From positions 131,615 to 195,614 of the forward strand of contig SFTH01000001.1 of the NCBI GenBank assembly GCA_004563405.1: a stretch of 64,000 nucleotides of DNA. The letters are read 5' to 3'. The notes beneath the pieces were generated by a model, which was not told where the DNA came from, did no database searches, and saw nothing but the letters and a program-made list of their open reading frames with translations. Made by a program: the position numbers and the translations under genes. The DNA comes from a bacterium. GTDB lineage: Bacteria; Bacillota; Clostridia; Christensenellales; Aristaeellaceae. This document shows positions 50,810-59,756 of this stretch, piece after piece. Position 1 is the stretch's first letter, and every line of letters starts with the position of its first letter.

Positions 50810-51476
50810 GGACGACAAGTCCGTGCGCAACCTGATCGTCACGACGCTGAAGGCCCACAACTATCGCTACGCGGAGGCCCCCACCGGCGAGGAGGCGATC
50901 ATGCAGGCCGCCTCCCACAACCCGGACGTAATTCTTCTGGATCTGGGGCTCCCGGACATGGAGGGCGTGGAGGTGATCGAGAAGGTGCGCGGCTGGTCAA
51001 ACGTGCCCATCATCGTCATCAGCGCCCGGAGCGAGGACGCAGACAAGATCGCCGCCCTGGACGCGGGCGCGGACGACTACCTCACCAAGCCCTTCTCTGT
51101 GGACGAGCTCATGGCGCGCCTACGCGCCACCCAGCGGCGGCTGACCTACATGAACATGAGCCCCTCCCCGGACGCGAGCTTTGTAAACGGCGCGCTGCGC
51201 ATTGATTACGCGGCCAACACCGCCTCCGTCGGCGGCGAGGAGCTGCACCTGACCCCCATCGAATACCGCCTGCTCTGTCTGCTGGCGCAGAATGTGGGCA
51301 AGGTGCTCACCCACACCTTCATCACCCAGAAGATCTGGGGTAAGAGCATGGAGAGCGACATCGCCTCCCTGCGGGTGTACATGGCCACCCTGCGCAAAAA
51401 AATTGAGCGGGATCCGGGCGGCCCCCAGTACATTCAGACCCACGTCGGCGTGGGCTACCGCATGGTCAAGCTCTGA
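50781..51476 (+). CDS. kdpE: KdpE-family response regulator (OmpR/PhoB type)
   Basis: 231 residues. The receiver domain has the acidic pair in LVVEDDKSV, the phospho-acceptor Asp in VILLDLGLPDMEG, Ser/Thr in VISARSE and the Lys in YLTKPF. A winged-helix DNA-binding domain follows (about 135-228; LTPIEYRLLCLLAQNVGKVL and RVYMATLRKKIE). GAGGAGGTGC within the end of kdpD serves the start. It would respond to K+ limitation or osmotic stress; targets here are likely ktr genes, by inference. Confidence 0.93.
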   Translation: MNKMLILVVEDDKSVRNLIVTTLKAHNYRYAEAPTGEEAIMQAASHNPDVILLDLGLPDMEGVEVIEKVRGWSNVPIIVISARSEDADKIAALDAGADDYLTKPFSVDELMARLRATQRRLTYMNMSPSPDASFVNGALRIDYAANTASVGGEELHLTPIEYRLLCLLAQNVGKVLTHTFITQKIWGKSMESDIASLRVYMATLRKKIERDPGGPQYIQTHVGVGYRMVKL

Positions 51477-51584
51477 CCCGGCGCGCTTGAGTGGCGCTCG
51501 AGGCCGTACAGGCGGACTGTGCCGCCAGGAAGACGGGCGGTAATCCCCCTAGGTCGGCCCGTCAAAAGACCTTTATAACAATCG

Positions 51585-51612
51585 AAGCCCGGAGCAAAAT
51601 GCTCCGGGCTTT
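51585..51612 (+). terminator. Terminator of the ktr-kdpDE cluster
   Basis: An 11-bp perfect stem (AAGCCCGGAGC) with loop AAAAT ends in TTT. It lies 110 nt after kdpE; the gap holds no gene. Confidence 0.75.
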
Positions 51613-51615
51613 GCA

Positions 51616-51666
51616 GACTGTCGAAAAACTCCCGGGAGAGCGCGAGAGGGCCGCAGCCCTTTCGCA
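51616..51666. repeat. Dispersed 50-bp repeat, copy B
   Basis: GACTGTCGAAAAA start and CAGCCCTTTCGCA end, as in copy A at 39011-39060, with about 80% identity by eye. It follows a terminator and stands between convergent genes. Confidence 0.55.
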
Positions 51667-51681
51667 ATTCCCTGAACCGGC

Positions 51682-53094
51682 TTATTTGAGGGGAGAGCTG
51701 TCGCGGCGCTTCACGCTCGCGACCACCATTCCGGTCAGCGCGAACAGCGCGATGGCGTTGGGCAGCACCATCAGGTTGTTCAGCATGTCCTGAAGCTCCC
51801 ACACCAGGTCGTTGGAGGCGACGGTGCCCACGAAGATGAAGACCATTGCAATGACGGAATACACGATCGTGCAGCGCTTCGGGTTCTTGCGGCCAAAGAG
51901 GTAGTTGGCGTTGATCTTGCCGAACAGGTTCCAGCTCAGCACCGTGGAGAAGGCGAAGAAGAACAGGCAGACCGCCACGAAGATCGCGCCGAAGCGTTCG
52001 CCGAACACGGTGCCAAAGGCCGTCTGGGCCAGGTTGGCCTTGCCGATGCCCTCCGGGATTGCGCCGCTGGCGAGGATGCCGTCGCTGGTGTACAGGGTGG
52101 AGATGATGACCAGCGCGTTGAGGGTCAGCACCACGAAGGTGTCGATGAACACGCCGATCATGGCCACGGTGCCCTGCTCGTGGGGATCCTTCACGTTCGC
52201 CTGCGCGTGGGCGTGGGGCGTGGAGCCCATGCCGGCCTCATTGGAGAACAGGCCGCGCTTCGCGCCCTGGCTCACGGCGGTCTTGATGGCCGCGCCGAAC
52301 GCGCCGCCGATGATCGCCTGGGGCTGGAAGGCGTAGCGGAAGATCATGCCGATGGTGGCGGGGATGTAGGCGATGCGGGACGCCAGCACCACCAAGCCGC
52401 CCAGCAGGAAGATGACCGCCATCACGGGCACCAGCTTCTCCGTGACGGAGGCCAGGCGCTGCACGTTGCCCAGGAAGATCACGGCGCAGATGGCGACCAG
52501 CACCAGACCCACGACCCAGGAGGGGATGCCGAAGGCGCTCTGCATCGTGGAGCCGATGGAGTTGGACTGCACCATGCAGCCCATGAAGCCCAGGGCCAGT
52601 ATGATGGCCACGGCGAAGAAGCCCGCGAGGAACTTGCCGAAGCCGCCCTTGAACGCGGTGGTGATGTAGTACACGGGGCCGCCCTTGATGTTGCCCTGCG
52701 CGTCCTTCTGGCGGGTCTTGATGGCCAGCGTCGCCTCCGCGTAGATCGTGGCCATGCCGAAGAAGGCGATGATCCACATCCAGAAGATCGCGCCGGGGCC
52801 GCCGGTGAGAATCGCGCCGGACGCGCCGACGATGTTGCCGGTGCCCACCTGGGCGGCGATGGCGGTGGCCAGCGCCTGGAAGGAGCTCATGCCGCTCTCC
52901 TGCTTCTTGCCCCGGAGCCGGATGTTGCCGAACACGCGGCGCATGCCCTCGCCGAAGCAGCGAACCTGCACGAAGCGCGTGCGGATGGAGTACCACAGGC
53001 CCACGGCGATCAGCAGAAAGACCAGGATGTAGCTGCTGAGGTAGTTGTTGATGTTGCATACCACGGGATAGATCGCTTTCTCGATCGACTGCAT
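51682..53094 (-). CDS. Sodium:alanine/glycine symporter (AGCS family)
   Basis: A 470-residue membrane protein with about 11 helices. Start ATG at 53094 (MQSIEKAIYPVVCNINNYLS) follows AGAAGGTGGG. The family signature GTGNIVGASGAILTGGPGAIFWMW is present, as are QGAKRGLFSNEAGMGSTPHAHA and the helix with FFAFSTVLSWNLFGKINANYLFG. It imports alanine or glycine with Na+. The glycine riboswitch in its leader (53180-53262) indicates glycine is a physiological substrate. Confidence 0.94.
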   Translation of the reverse strand: MQSIEKAIYPVVCNINNYLSSYILVFLLIAVGLWYSIRTRFVQVRCFGEGMRRVFGNIRLRGKKQESGMSSFQALATAIAAQVGTGNIVGASGAILTGGPGAIFWMWIIAFFGMATIYAEATLAIKTRQKDAQGNIKGGPVYYITTAFKGGFGKFLAGFFAVAIILALGFMGCMVQSNSIGSTMQSAFGIPSWVVGLVLVAICAVIFLGNVQRLASVTEKLVPVMAVIFLLGGLVVLASRIAYIPATIGMIFRYAFQPQAIIGGAFGAAIKTAVSQGAKRGLFSNEAGMGSTPHAHAQANVKDPHEQGTVAMIGVFIDTFVVLTLNALVIISTLYTSDGILASGAIPEGIGKANLAQTAFGTVFGERFGAIFVAVCLFFFAFSTVLSWNLFGKINANYLFGRKNPKRCTIVYSVIAMVFIFVGTVASNDLVWELQDMLNNLMVLPNAIALFALTGMVVASVKRRDSSPLK

Positions 53095-53113
53095 GAGAAA
53101 ACCCACCTTCTGT

Positions 53114-53147
53114 AAAAAATTAGAGTTGCCGCAGTTGCGGCAACTCT
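53114..53147 (-). terminator. Glycine riboswitch expression-platform terminator
   Basis: On the minus strand AGAGTTGCCGC pairs with GCGGCAACTCT, followed by AATTTTTT. It lies between the aptamer and the symporter ribosome site. Confidence 0.85.
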
Positions 53148-53179
53148 GGAGAAAGGGCGCAGACGGATTCGAAAAAACG

Positions 53180-53262
53180 CCTGCTCTGTCCTTTGGCCTG
53201 AGAGATTCAGCGGCGAACCGCCTTGCACCTTCGGCACCCGATCATCGGGATTCTCCAGAGTC
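53180..53262 (-). promoter_or_regulatory. Glycine riboswitch (single aptamer)
   Basis: On the minus strand: CTCTGGAGAATCCCG, then GCCGAAGGTGCAAGGCGG, then CTGAATCTCTCAGGCCAAAGG and ACAGAG, which are the conserved glycine-aptamer elements. Only one aptamer is seen. It precedes an intrinsic terminator and the AGCS symporter, so glycine probably lowers transporter expression. Confidence 0.9.
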
Positions 53263-53605
53263 TCCTCCGCATCCAGTCTTCTGGGCGAATTCTGAATGCC
53301 TCAACGGAGTGACAGCCACTACTATAACACAGCTTTCCGTGGATTGCAAGCATTTTTGCCATATATCTTGATTTTTGTAAAAATAATTCACCGGCGCGGA
53401 CGCGGTTTCCTGCGCCGCGCCGGTGCAATCCGGGCCTACCTGCGCGCTTCCCAAAGGTGCATGTGGCCGCGACTGTTCCCTGCATAGCGTAGCTTCGCTG
53501 AAGCTGTGCGGCCTGCGCGGCCCGTGCGCGCGCGACATACCCATATGTCGCATTGCCGCGCCTGGGGCGCCGCCCGTTTGCCGCTCAGCCTGTGCGCCGG
53601 TGGCC

Positions 53606-53621
53606 GGGCGGCGCGCCGCCC
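53606..53621. repeat. GGGCGGCGCGCCGCCC palindrome near the YhcH gene end
   Basis: The same 16-bp core lies within the longer palindrome at 42475-42500. The surrounding 53300-53627 also has a hairpin (GCGACATA-CCCA-TATGTCGC, 53532-53551) but no gene I can support. Confidence 0.4.
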
Positions 53622-53627
53622 GCCGCC

Positions 53628-54065
53628 TTACAGCTTCGCCTTGCCCACCAGCTTGCGGCAGGAGGTCTGGCCTGCCTCGCTGATGCCGCAGTTGTGGGCG
53701 TCGCCGGGGAAGAACACGGCGAAGGTGCCGGGCACCATGTGGAGCGCCGTGCCCGCGGGGCCGTGGGTGAAGCCGGTCTCGCCCTCGAAGTCCCACTCCA
53801 GCTCCTCCACAGGGCGCACGGTGATGATCTCGCCCGCGTCCAGCGGAATCTGAAGGTCCAGATGCTCCAGGTGGCGCTCATAGAGGTCAGTCTCGGGCAC
53901 CAGCGGCGCGACGTTTGCGTTCATCCAGGCGTTGTCGCCGTCGATCTCGTTGCGGCCGGCGGGCAGCGCATTCAAGTCGTGCGCCAGCGTAAAGTCAATC
54001 AGCTTGTCCAGGCCCGCGCAGATGCCCCGGTACTGGCCCAGGCGGTTCAGCGTATCAAAGATCAT
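53628..54065 (-). CDS. YhcH/YjgK/YiaL-family protein
   Basis: A 145-residue cupin-like protein. The N-terminus MIFDTLNRLGQYRGICAGLDKLIDF and the segments GRNEIDGDNAWMNANV and HMVPGTFAVFFPGDAHNCGI are typical of the YhcH/EbgC family. The His and Glu residues there form a metal site in relatives. NanQ (YhcH) acts as a sialic acid anomerase-type enzyme in E. coli; other members accompany beta-galactosidase. It overlaps the zinc-ribbon gene by 4 nt and is the last gene of a carbohydrate operon, so a sugar-anomer role is plausible. Confidence 0.85.
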   Translation of the reverse strand: MIFDTLNRLGQYRGICAGLDKLIDFTLAHDLNALPAGRNEIDGDNAWMNANVAPLVPETDLYERHLEHLDLQIPLDAGEIITVRPVEELEWDFEGETGFTHGPAGTALHMVPGTFAVFFPGDAHNCGISEAGQTSCRKLVGKAKL

Positions 54066-54565
54066 TTCTCCTCATCCTTTCCCTTGGCTTCGTCCATGAA
54101 ATACCGCTCCGGCACGTCGATGCCGGCCTTCTTCAGCGCCCGGGCGTACTCGGGGTCGGACAGGCGCTTCTCCGAGGCCTCCCGCTCCTTCCTGAGCTTG
54201 CCCATGCGCATGGGATACAGGCCCAGGTCCATCGCCAGATAGACCACGGCGACGCCCGCGGCGATCAGGGCAAAGGTCGTCTGGCCCATCGCGTACATGA
54301 GCACCGCCAGGATCGCGCCCATCGGCAGCAGCGTCCGCGTGGGTGCGGTGATCTTCGCCGTGTCGGACTTGCGCAGTTCGGTGATGGCCAGCTCCTTCAC
54401 GTCCTTGTCGATGAAGATGCGCTTGCAGTTGGGGCAGAGCTTCATCGGCGAGCCATAGACCCACACGTCCTCCGGCGCGCTCTTGCGGCCGTAGCCACCG
54501 CAGGTGCGCTGCTCGTAGACCTTGCCGCAGTAGGGACACTTCTTCGTTATCTGTTGCACTGCCAT
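54062..54565 (-). CDS. Zinc-ribbon membrane protein of unknown function
   Basis: 167 residues. An N-terminal zinc ribbon is formed by CPYCGK (about 10-15) and CPNCKR (about 44-49). Two hydrophobic segments follow near 85-125 (LLPMGAILAVLMYAMGQ; FALIAAGVAVVYLAMDLG). The charged C-terminal helix is Lys/Glu-rich. No family is recognised. It is squeezed between the hydrolase (1 nt gap) and the YhcH gene (4-nt overlap), so it is surely co-expressed. Its job in a carbohydrate operon is not obvious. Confidence 0.7.
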   Translation of the reverse strand: MAVQQITKKCPYCGKVYEQRTCGGYGRKSAPEDVWVYGSPMKLCPNCKRIFIDKDVKELAITELRKSDTAKITAPTRTLLPMGAILAVLMYAMGQTTFALIAAGVAVVYLAMDLGLYPMRMGKLRKEREASEKRLSDPEYARALKKAGIDVPERYFMDEAKGKDEEK

Positions 54566-54566
54566 G

Positions 54567-57500
54567 TCACATATCCTCCTCCAGCAGGGTGATCTGGCCC
54601 ATCAGGCCGTAGGGCTTCAGGGTGTAGCCGTCGCAGTGCCAGCGGCCCTCGGTGCGGAAATCCTCCCAGCTGATGCGGCTGCACCCGTCGTATGCGCGGT
54701 GGAAGGGCCCCAGCAGGTTCCGCGGCGAGCCGATCACGCGGATCTCCAGCAGGTTGTCCCGCGCCTTCAGCAGCGGCGTGAGGTCGCTCTCCCGGCGGCA
54801 CGCGCCGAAGAGCACGTCCGCGCGGGCGCCGTTGACCAGAACCTCCGCAAGCACGCCCTCGTATCTGCCCATTTTCAGCACAATCCGGCGGCCTGCGGGC
54901 GGATCGGGCAGGCGGAAGCGGTAGGTCATGCCGCCGGAGTAGTGGGGATAGCCCTGGAAGCACCAGTCGCCGAAGTGCAGTTTCTCCGTCTCGCGCGCGA
55001 TGCGCCTTGCATTGTCCACCGCGAAGTCACCGATCACATAGACCTCCTCCAACTCCCGCAGATCGGTGTACAGGCCGGAGACCGAGACCGTGTTCACGCC
55101 CGGCTTCAGGCCCTCCAGCGCGAAGCAGTCCACGCTGCGATCGAGGAACCATTCGCCCGTGGGCGCGCAGTCACAACCGTTGATTTGCACCCGCAGGCCC
55201 GCGCTCTTCTCCACCGCCAGCTGCACCCGGCCTTGCGGCACGTCCACGACCTCGAAGTCAAAGCACATTTCAAAGGGCGCAGCGGTGTCGTTCTGCTCCC
55301 AGGTGTAGCGCTGGGGGATGCCGTTGGCGTAGATCTGCCGCATACCCAGCTTCTCCCGCAGGATGCGCTGCGCCTGCCAGACCTCCATGTTTTCGGCGAT
55401 CACTTCGCCGCCCAGCGCGCAGCGGCAGACGTCCAGCGGCAGGGCGTTGGGCGCGGTGCGCTCGAACTCCGCCACCGGCCCCAGCGCGGCAAACACCCGC
55501 TCCGTGCGGTGGGGATGCTCGTAGGAGAAGCGCAGCTCGTCGCTGTGGTGCACCTCGTCATGCTCCACAAAGTATACGCGGCTCCCGGCGCTCTCCAGCG
55601 CGTCGACGAAGGTCGTGCCGCTCGCGTCCGTGCGGCAGGGCAGCGCGCGCCTTTCATCCGTCCACGCGTCGTAGGCATAGATTCGGCCTTTCACCGGCAG
55701 CGTGATGCGCACCTCGCGGCGGTTTACCCGGTCGCCGTTCACGGCGATCAGCAGGCAGTCCTCGCCGCAGCGGCGCAGCATGGTCAGAATCTGATCGTCC
55801 TCGCCGCCGGTGCGCCGCTCCACGCGCAGATCGTTGGGCAGCAGGTGGTTGAGCGCCCGAAGGAGCTCCGTCTCACCCTCCGCGTGGCGCACCTCGGCGC
55901 GCTGGTACAGCGCCGCAATGCGCCCGTCCGGCGCGCCCTCGACCAGCTCCGGCGCGTCGCCCAGCCAGATCACCCTGCCGCCCGCGTCCAGATAGCGGTT
56001 CAGCAGCTCCACCGTGGAGGCAAACAGCGACCTCACCTGCGGCACCACCACCGCCCGGTAGCGACCCGCCCCCACGGTGAGCGTGCCGCCGTCCACGGCT
56101 CCGCGCTCGGCGAGGATGGTCTCGTCGCCGAAGTCGAAGTCCCGGTGCGCGCGCAGCAGCGCCTCGGCGAGGCGGTTGCATTGGTCGCCCTCGATGTTTC
56201 CGGCCATGATGTGCGCGTCCGTCCAGCCCATGTTCATCTCCACGCGGCCCAGATCCTCGTCCGGATGGGAGCCGGTCGTGCACCACAGCGAGGAGATCGG
56301 GTGGATCACCAGCAGGTCGCGCGCGGCCTCCCCGGTCACGGCGCAGGCGGCCATGCGGGCGAAGTAGTCCTCCATCAGGCCGTCGTATTCCCACCAGCTG
56401 TTCTGATAATTGAACACCGGCGGATAGTCGCGCTTGCGGCAGCCGGCGATGCTGTACTGCATCATGTGCTGGCAGCGGCGGTTGATGCCGTTCACCAGCA
56501 GCCAGTCGCCCAGTCGCTTCTGGCCCTCGAAGTCGAACTCCCAGCCGGTGCAGCCGTAGACCTCGGCGATGGTCTCGTCGCGGCCGTACTGATGGGCCAC
56601 CGAGCTGCACTGGCGCACGGTGAGCCACTCCCGGGTCTGGTCGCCCAGAATGTCCACGCCCGGCATGTGCAGATAGCGGTAGTGGGGCATCGCTGCGCCG
56701 CAGACGCGCACGCTGTAGCCCATGTCATTTTCATACAGCACATGGCCCGTCGTGCGCACGCCGTTGTCCTCGCACCAGTCGTAGATCTGCTTCATGTAGC
56801 GCTCAGAGAACAGCTCTGTCAGCGTCCGCCAGTAGTCGTGGCGAATCTTTTCGCTGCCACTGCCCTCGAAGAACAGCAGCGGAAGCTTCGGCACGGGATC
56901 GTAGCCCCGCAGCCGCGCAAAGGCCTCGGGGAGGTCCTGCGTCCAGGGCAGCCAGGGTCGGCCCGGAGTGAAGGCGCTGAAGAAGTCGCAGAAGTTCGGC
57001 TCGTCGGTGAAGAAGCCCTCCACGGAATCGGAGAGATTGCCGCCAAAGAGCGCCCTGTAGCGCTCGTGGGTCAGGTCGATGAAGGCGCGCACCGCGTCGG
57101 GATTCAGGTTGTCCGAGGGTGCGAGGCCGTTGTACCAGTCGCTGCTGGCGCTCTTTTCCGTGCGCAGCACGATCTGCACGTCCCCCGCGCCCATCTCCAG
57201 AATCCGCGCGCCGTCGACCTTCGCCCGGCAGCACAGCACAACGTCCGCCCCATCGATCTGCGCGTCCGCCGCCGCAATCTCCAGGGTCAGCGCACGGGCG
57301 GTGAATTGCTCGGGGTTCATTTCGGACACCTTGCCGCCTGCGCTGCCGCTGGGCCACTTGTCCTCGTCGTAGATCCAGGCCTCCAGGCCGAGCTGCGCGC
57401 CCGCCTCCGCCATCACGGCGATGTCCCGCATCCATTCGTCGGAGAGATAGGGCGTCTCCAGGCCGTCGCGGGAGTGGGCGAAGGCGCCGCCGATGCCCTT

Positions 57501-57653
57501 GTCCTTCATATCCTGCATCTGGCGGCGCAGCTCGTCGGGGTTGAGCCGGTCGTTCCAGACCCAGAAGGGCAGGCTGCGGTAGCGGTGGCCGGGCTGGGGC
57601 AGGGTTGCGTACAGGTTCTTCAAATCAGAAATGCGCATGGTCGTTTTTTTCAT
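54567..57653 (-). CDS. Large glycoside hydrolase, GH106-like (alpha-L-rhamnosidase-type)
   Basis: 1028 residues. The N-terminal part (SLPFWVWNDRLNPDELRRQM, then GIGGAFAHSRDGLETPYLSDEW) and WIYDEDKWPSGSAGGKVSEM match the GH106 rhamnosidase-like family. A central catalytic TIM-barrel-like region includes GFFTDEPNFCDFF and VYGCTGWEF. The C-terminal 250 residues contain beta-sandwich, galactose-binding-like elements (RIVLKMGRYEGVLAEVLVNG). No signal peptide is seen, so it is probably cytoplasmic and acts on imported oligosaccharides. Start ATG at 57653 follows GGAG. Substrate (rhamnoside or other) is inferred from family only. Confidence 0.8.
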   Translation of the reverse strand: MKKTTMRISDLKNLYATLPQPGHRYRSLPFWVWNDRLNPDELRRQMQDMKDKGIGGAFAHSRDGLETPYLSDEWMRDIAVMAEAGAQLGLEAWIYDEDKWPSGSAGGKVSEMNPEQFTARALTLEIAAADAQIDGADVVLCCRAKVDGARILEMGAGDVQIVLRTEKSASSDWYNGLAPSDNLNPDAVRAFIDLTHERYRALFGGNLSDSVEGFFTDEPNFCDFFSAFTPGRPWLPWTQDLPEAFARLRGYDPVPKLPLLFFEGSGSEKIRHDYWRTLTELFSERYMKQIYDWCEDNGVRTTGHVLYENDMGYSVRVCGAAMPHYRYLHMPGVDILGDQTREWLTVRQCSSVAHQYGRDETIAEVYGCTGWEFDFEGQKRLGDWLLVNGINRRCQHMMQYSIAGCRKRDYPPVFNYQNSWWEYDGLMEDYFARMAACAVTGEAARDLLVIHPISSLWCTTGSHPDEDLGRVEMNMGWTDAHIMAGNIEGDQCNRLAEALLRAHRDFDFGDETILAERGAVDGGTLTVGAGRYRAVVVPQVRSLFASTVELLNRYLDAGGRVIWLGDAPELVEGAPDGRIAALYQRAEVRHAEGETELLRALNHLLPNDLRVERRTGGEDDQILTMLRRCGEDCLLIAVNGDRVNRREVRITLPVKGRIYAYDAWTDERRALPCRTDASGTTFVDALESAGSRVYFVEHDEVHHSDELRFSYEHPHRTERVFAALGPVAEFERTAPNALPLDVCRCALGGEVIAENMEVWQAQRILREKLGMRQIYANGIPQRYTWEQNDTAAPFEMCFDFEVVDVPQGRVQLAVEKSAGLRVQINGCDCAPTGEWFLDRSVDCFALEGLKPGVNTVSVSGLYTDLRELEEVYVIGDFAVDNARRIARETEKLHFGDWCFQGYPHYSGGMTYRFRLPDPPAGRRIVLKMGRYEGVLAEVLVNGARADVLFGACRRESDLTPLLKARDNLLEIRVIGSPRNLLGPFHRAYDGCSRISWEDFRTEGRWHCDGYTLKPYGLMGQITLLEEDM

Positions 57654-57822
57654 AGTGATCTCCGGCGCGCGGCTTTGCGGCGACCGGTGCGCGCAACGGG
57701 TGGAGTCGTCCTCCGCCGGCGCAATTCCTTTCCTTCAGAATTCAGGGATTTTGAATCATCTATTTTCATCGGGGCCGTCGCCCGGCAGCGCCGGATGGGC
57801 CGCCCCGCAGTTTTCGCGCTTC

Positions 57823-57859
57823 AAAAATTCAGGAGCCGCAAACGGAGTTGCAGCTCCTG
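57823..57859 (-). terminator. Terminator after the second TRAP large permease
   Basis: On the minus strand CAGGAGCTGCAA pairs with TTTGCGGCTCCTG around a short loop and is followed by AATTTTTG. It may reduce read-through into the hydrolase gene. Confidence 0.6.
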
Positions 57860-57872
57860 AGGAAACGGGGAT

Positions 57873-59162
57873 TTAGCCCATCAGGTTGGGCAGGAACATG
57901 ATGACCTGCGGCACATAGGTGCAGACCAGCAGCAGGCCGATCATGATCAGCACCATTGGCAAGATCTCTCGTATGACGCCTGCGATCTTTGTCTTTCCCA
58001 GGCCGGTGACGATGAACAGAACCATGCCGAAGGGGGGCGTGGACAGACCGATCATCATGTTCAGGCAGATCACCACGCCAAAGTGCACCAGGTCGATGCC
58101 GAACAGGGAAACCAGCGGCAGAACCATGGGGACGAAGACGTACTGAATGGTGGAAACGTCCAGCACGCAGCCCAGCAGAAGGAAGACGACGTTGATGACC
58201 AGCAGGAACAGGTACTTGTTGTCGGTGATGCCGGTGACCCATTGCGCGATCACGTTCGGAACGTTCTCGCGGGCGATGATGAAGCTGAAGATGAAGGAGG
58301 TGCCGGTCAGCAGCGCCAGGGTGGCGGTATTGGCGGCGGTCTTCTTGATGATGTTGAGCAGCTTCCTCGGGCCAAGCGTGCGGTAGATGAGGAAGGAGAT
58401 CAGCAGCGCCCAGGTGGAAGCCAGCGCGCCGGCCTCGGTGGGGGTGCAGACGCCGGTGTAGATGCCGCCCAGCAGCAGGATGACGGTGAACAGCGCGGGG
58501 GCCGCCACCAGCGTCGCCTTGCCGAACTGACGCAGGGACATCTTCACGCCAGCGGGATAGTTGCGCTTCTTGGAGATGAAGAACACATAGATCATCAGCA
58601 GGATGGCCAGCAGGATGCCGGGCACCATGCCGCCCAGGAACAGCTTGGAAACCGAAGCGCCGGACAGCATGCCGTAGATGATCATGGGGATGGACGGCGG
58701 GAAGATCGGGCCAATCGTTGCGGAGGCCGCGGTGATGGCGCAGGAGAAGGGCGCGTCGTAGCCCTCCTTCTTCATCTGCTCGATCTCCATCAGGCCGATG
58801 CCGGAGGCGTCCGCGACGGCGGAACCGGTCATGCCGGAGAAGACCAGGGAGATGAACACGTTCACCTGCGCGGTGCCGCCCTTCATGCGGCCGAGCAGAC
58901 CGTTGCAGAACGCAAAGATCTTGTCGGTGACCTCACCCTCATTGAGCACGTTCGCCATGAAGACGAAGAGTGGCGCAGCCAGCATCGTATAGTTGGAGAA
59001 CATCTTGGTGTTGATGGTGTTCGCCACGATGCCGAGGGCCTGGGGCATGGTGCAGAGATAGTAGACGATGCAGGAGATGAGCATCGAGAAGGAAATCGGC
59101 ATGCGGATAATGAAGCATACCGCCAGACATACGAACAGAATGATGACCGCTGTAAGATTCAT
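57873..59162 (-). CDS. TRAP transporter large permease (DctM family)
   Basis: A 429-residue membrane subunit with about 12 helices. Motifs match its paralogue at 33089: FSGMTGSAVADASGIGLMEIEQM, IGPIFPPSIPMIIYGMLSGAS, GIYTGVCTPTEAGALAS and STPPFGMVLF. The start shares one base with the small-permease stop (TAATG). It forms the Na+-coupled channel with the small subunit. Confidence 0.95.
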   Translation of the reverse strand: MNLTAVIILFVCLAVCFIIRMPISFSMLISCIVYYLCTMPQALGIVANTINTKMFSNYTMLAAPLFVFMANVLNEGEVTDKIFAFCNGLLGRMKGGTAQVNVFISLVFSGMTGSAVADASGIGLMEIEQMKKEGYDAPFSCAITAASATIGPIFPPSIPMIIYGMLSGASVSKLFLGGMVPGILLAILLMIYVFFISKKRNYPAGVKMSLRQFGKATLVAAPALFTVILLLGGIYTGVCTPTEAGALASTWALLISFLIYRTLGPRKLLNIIKKTAANTATLALLTGTSFIFSFIIARENVPNVIAQWVTGITDNKYLFLLVINVVFLLLGCVLDVSTIQYVFVPMVLPLVSLFGIDLVHFGVVICLNMMIGLSTPPFGMVLFIVTGLGKTKIAGVIREILPMVLIMIGLLLVCTYVPQVIMFLPNLMG

Positions 59163-59731
59163 TACGCCTTTGCCTCCTTCCTGGAGTTCTCTTTGTACTC
59201 GACGATCGCATCACGGATGCAGAAGGCAGAGCGGATGATGCTTTCGATCAGCAGCCACATGTAGGGGAAGAACACGACCTTGTAGGGCATCTTCAGAACG
59301 CCGGTGACGTTGGTCATCTTCATGATCGCCTTGAAGCTGGGCGAAATCGTCAGCGCCAGCAGCACGATCATGGCCGTGTAGCACACGAGCTTGCTCAGCA
59401 GCTTGCCCTTGTTGGGCAGCTTGTCGTAGACCAGGGAGAAGACCACATGCTCGTCGGCAGAGAGCGCGCGGCCGGTGCCGAAGTACATGCAGTACATATA
59501 GCCGAGAATGGAAATCTCATTGGACCAGCCAATGGAGGTCTTGAAGAAATAGCGTGCGATGATCTGCGCCATGAAGACCACGAAGATCACGAGGAATGAG
59601 ATGGCGGTGACGCCTTCGGAGAAGACGTCGATTACGGACTTGAGTCCCCTCTCCTTCATCGTGGGAATCGTGAACAGAATGGCGGCAAGGAGAAAGCACA
59701 CGCCGATGATAACAAGAGTTCCTGTTGTCAA
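59162..59731 (-). CDS. TRAP transporter small permease (DctQ family)
   Basis: 189 residues with four membrane helices. The DctQ signature is FKTSIGWSNEISILGYMYCMYFGTG followed by DEHVVFSLVYDKLP. A long N-terminal helix (LVIIGVCFLLAAILF) precedes it. It starts 73 nt after the binding-protein gene, with a stem-loop between. Confidence 0.9.
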   Translation of the reverse strand: MTTGTLVIIGVCFLLAAILFTIPTMKERGLKSVIDVFSEGVTAISFLVIFVVFMAQIIARYFFKTSIGWSNEISILGYMYCMYFGTGRALSADEHVVFSLVYDKLPNKGKLLSKLVCYTAMIVLLALTISPSFKAIMKMTNVTGVLKMPYKVVFFPYMWLLIESIIRSAFCIRDAIVEYKENSRKEAKA

Positions 59732-59756
59732 ACTGTTCCCCTCCTTTTACGCGAAG

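Noticed and set aside
54564..57860. Long plus-strand open frame opposite the GH106-like gene
   Set aside because: Same GC artefact; the minus strand carries the recognisable hydrolase motifs.
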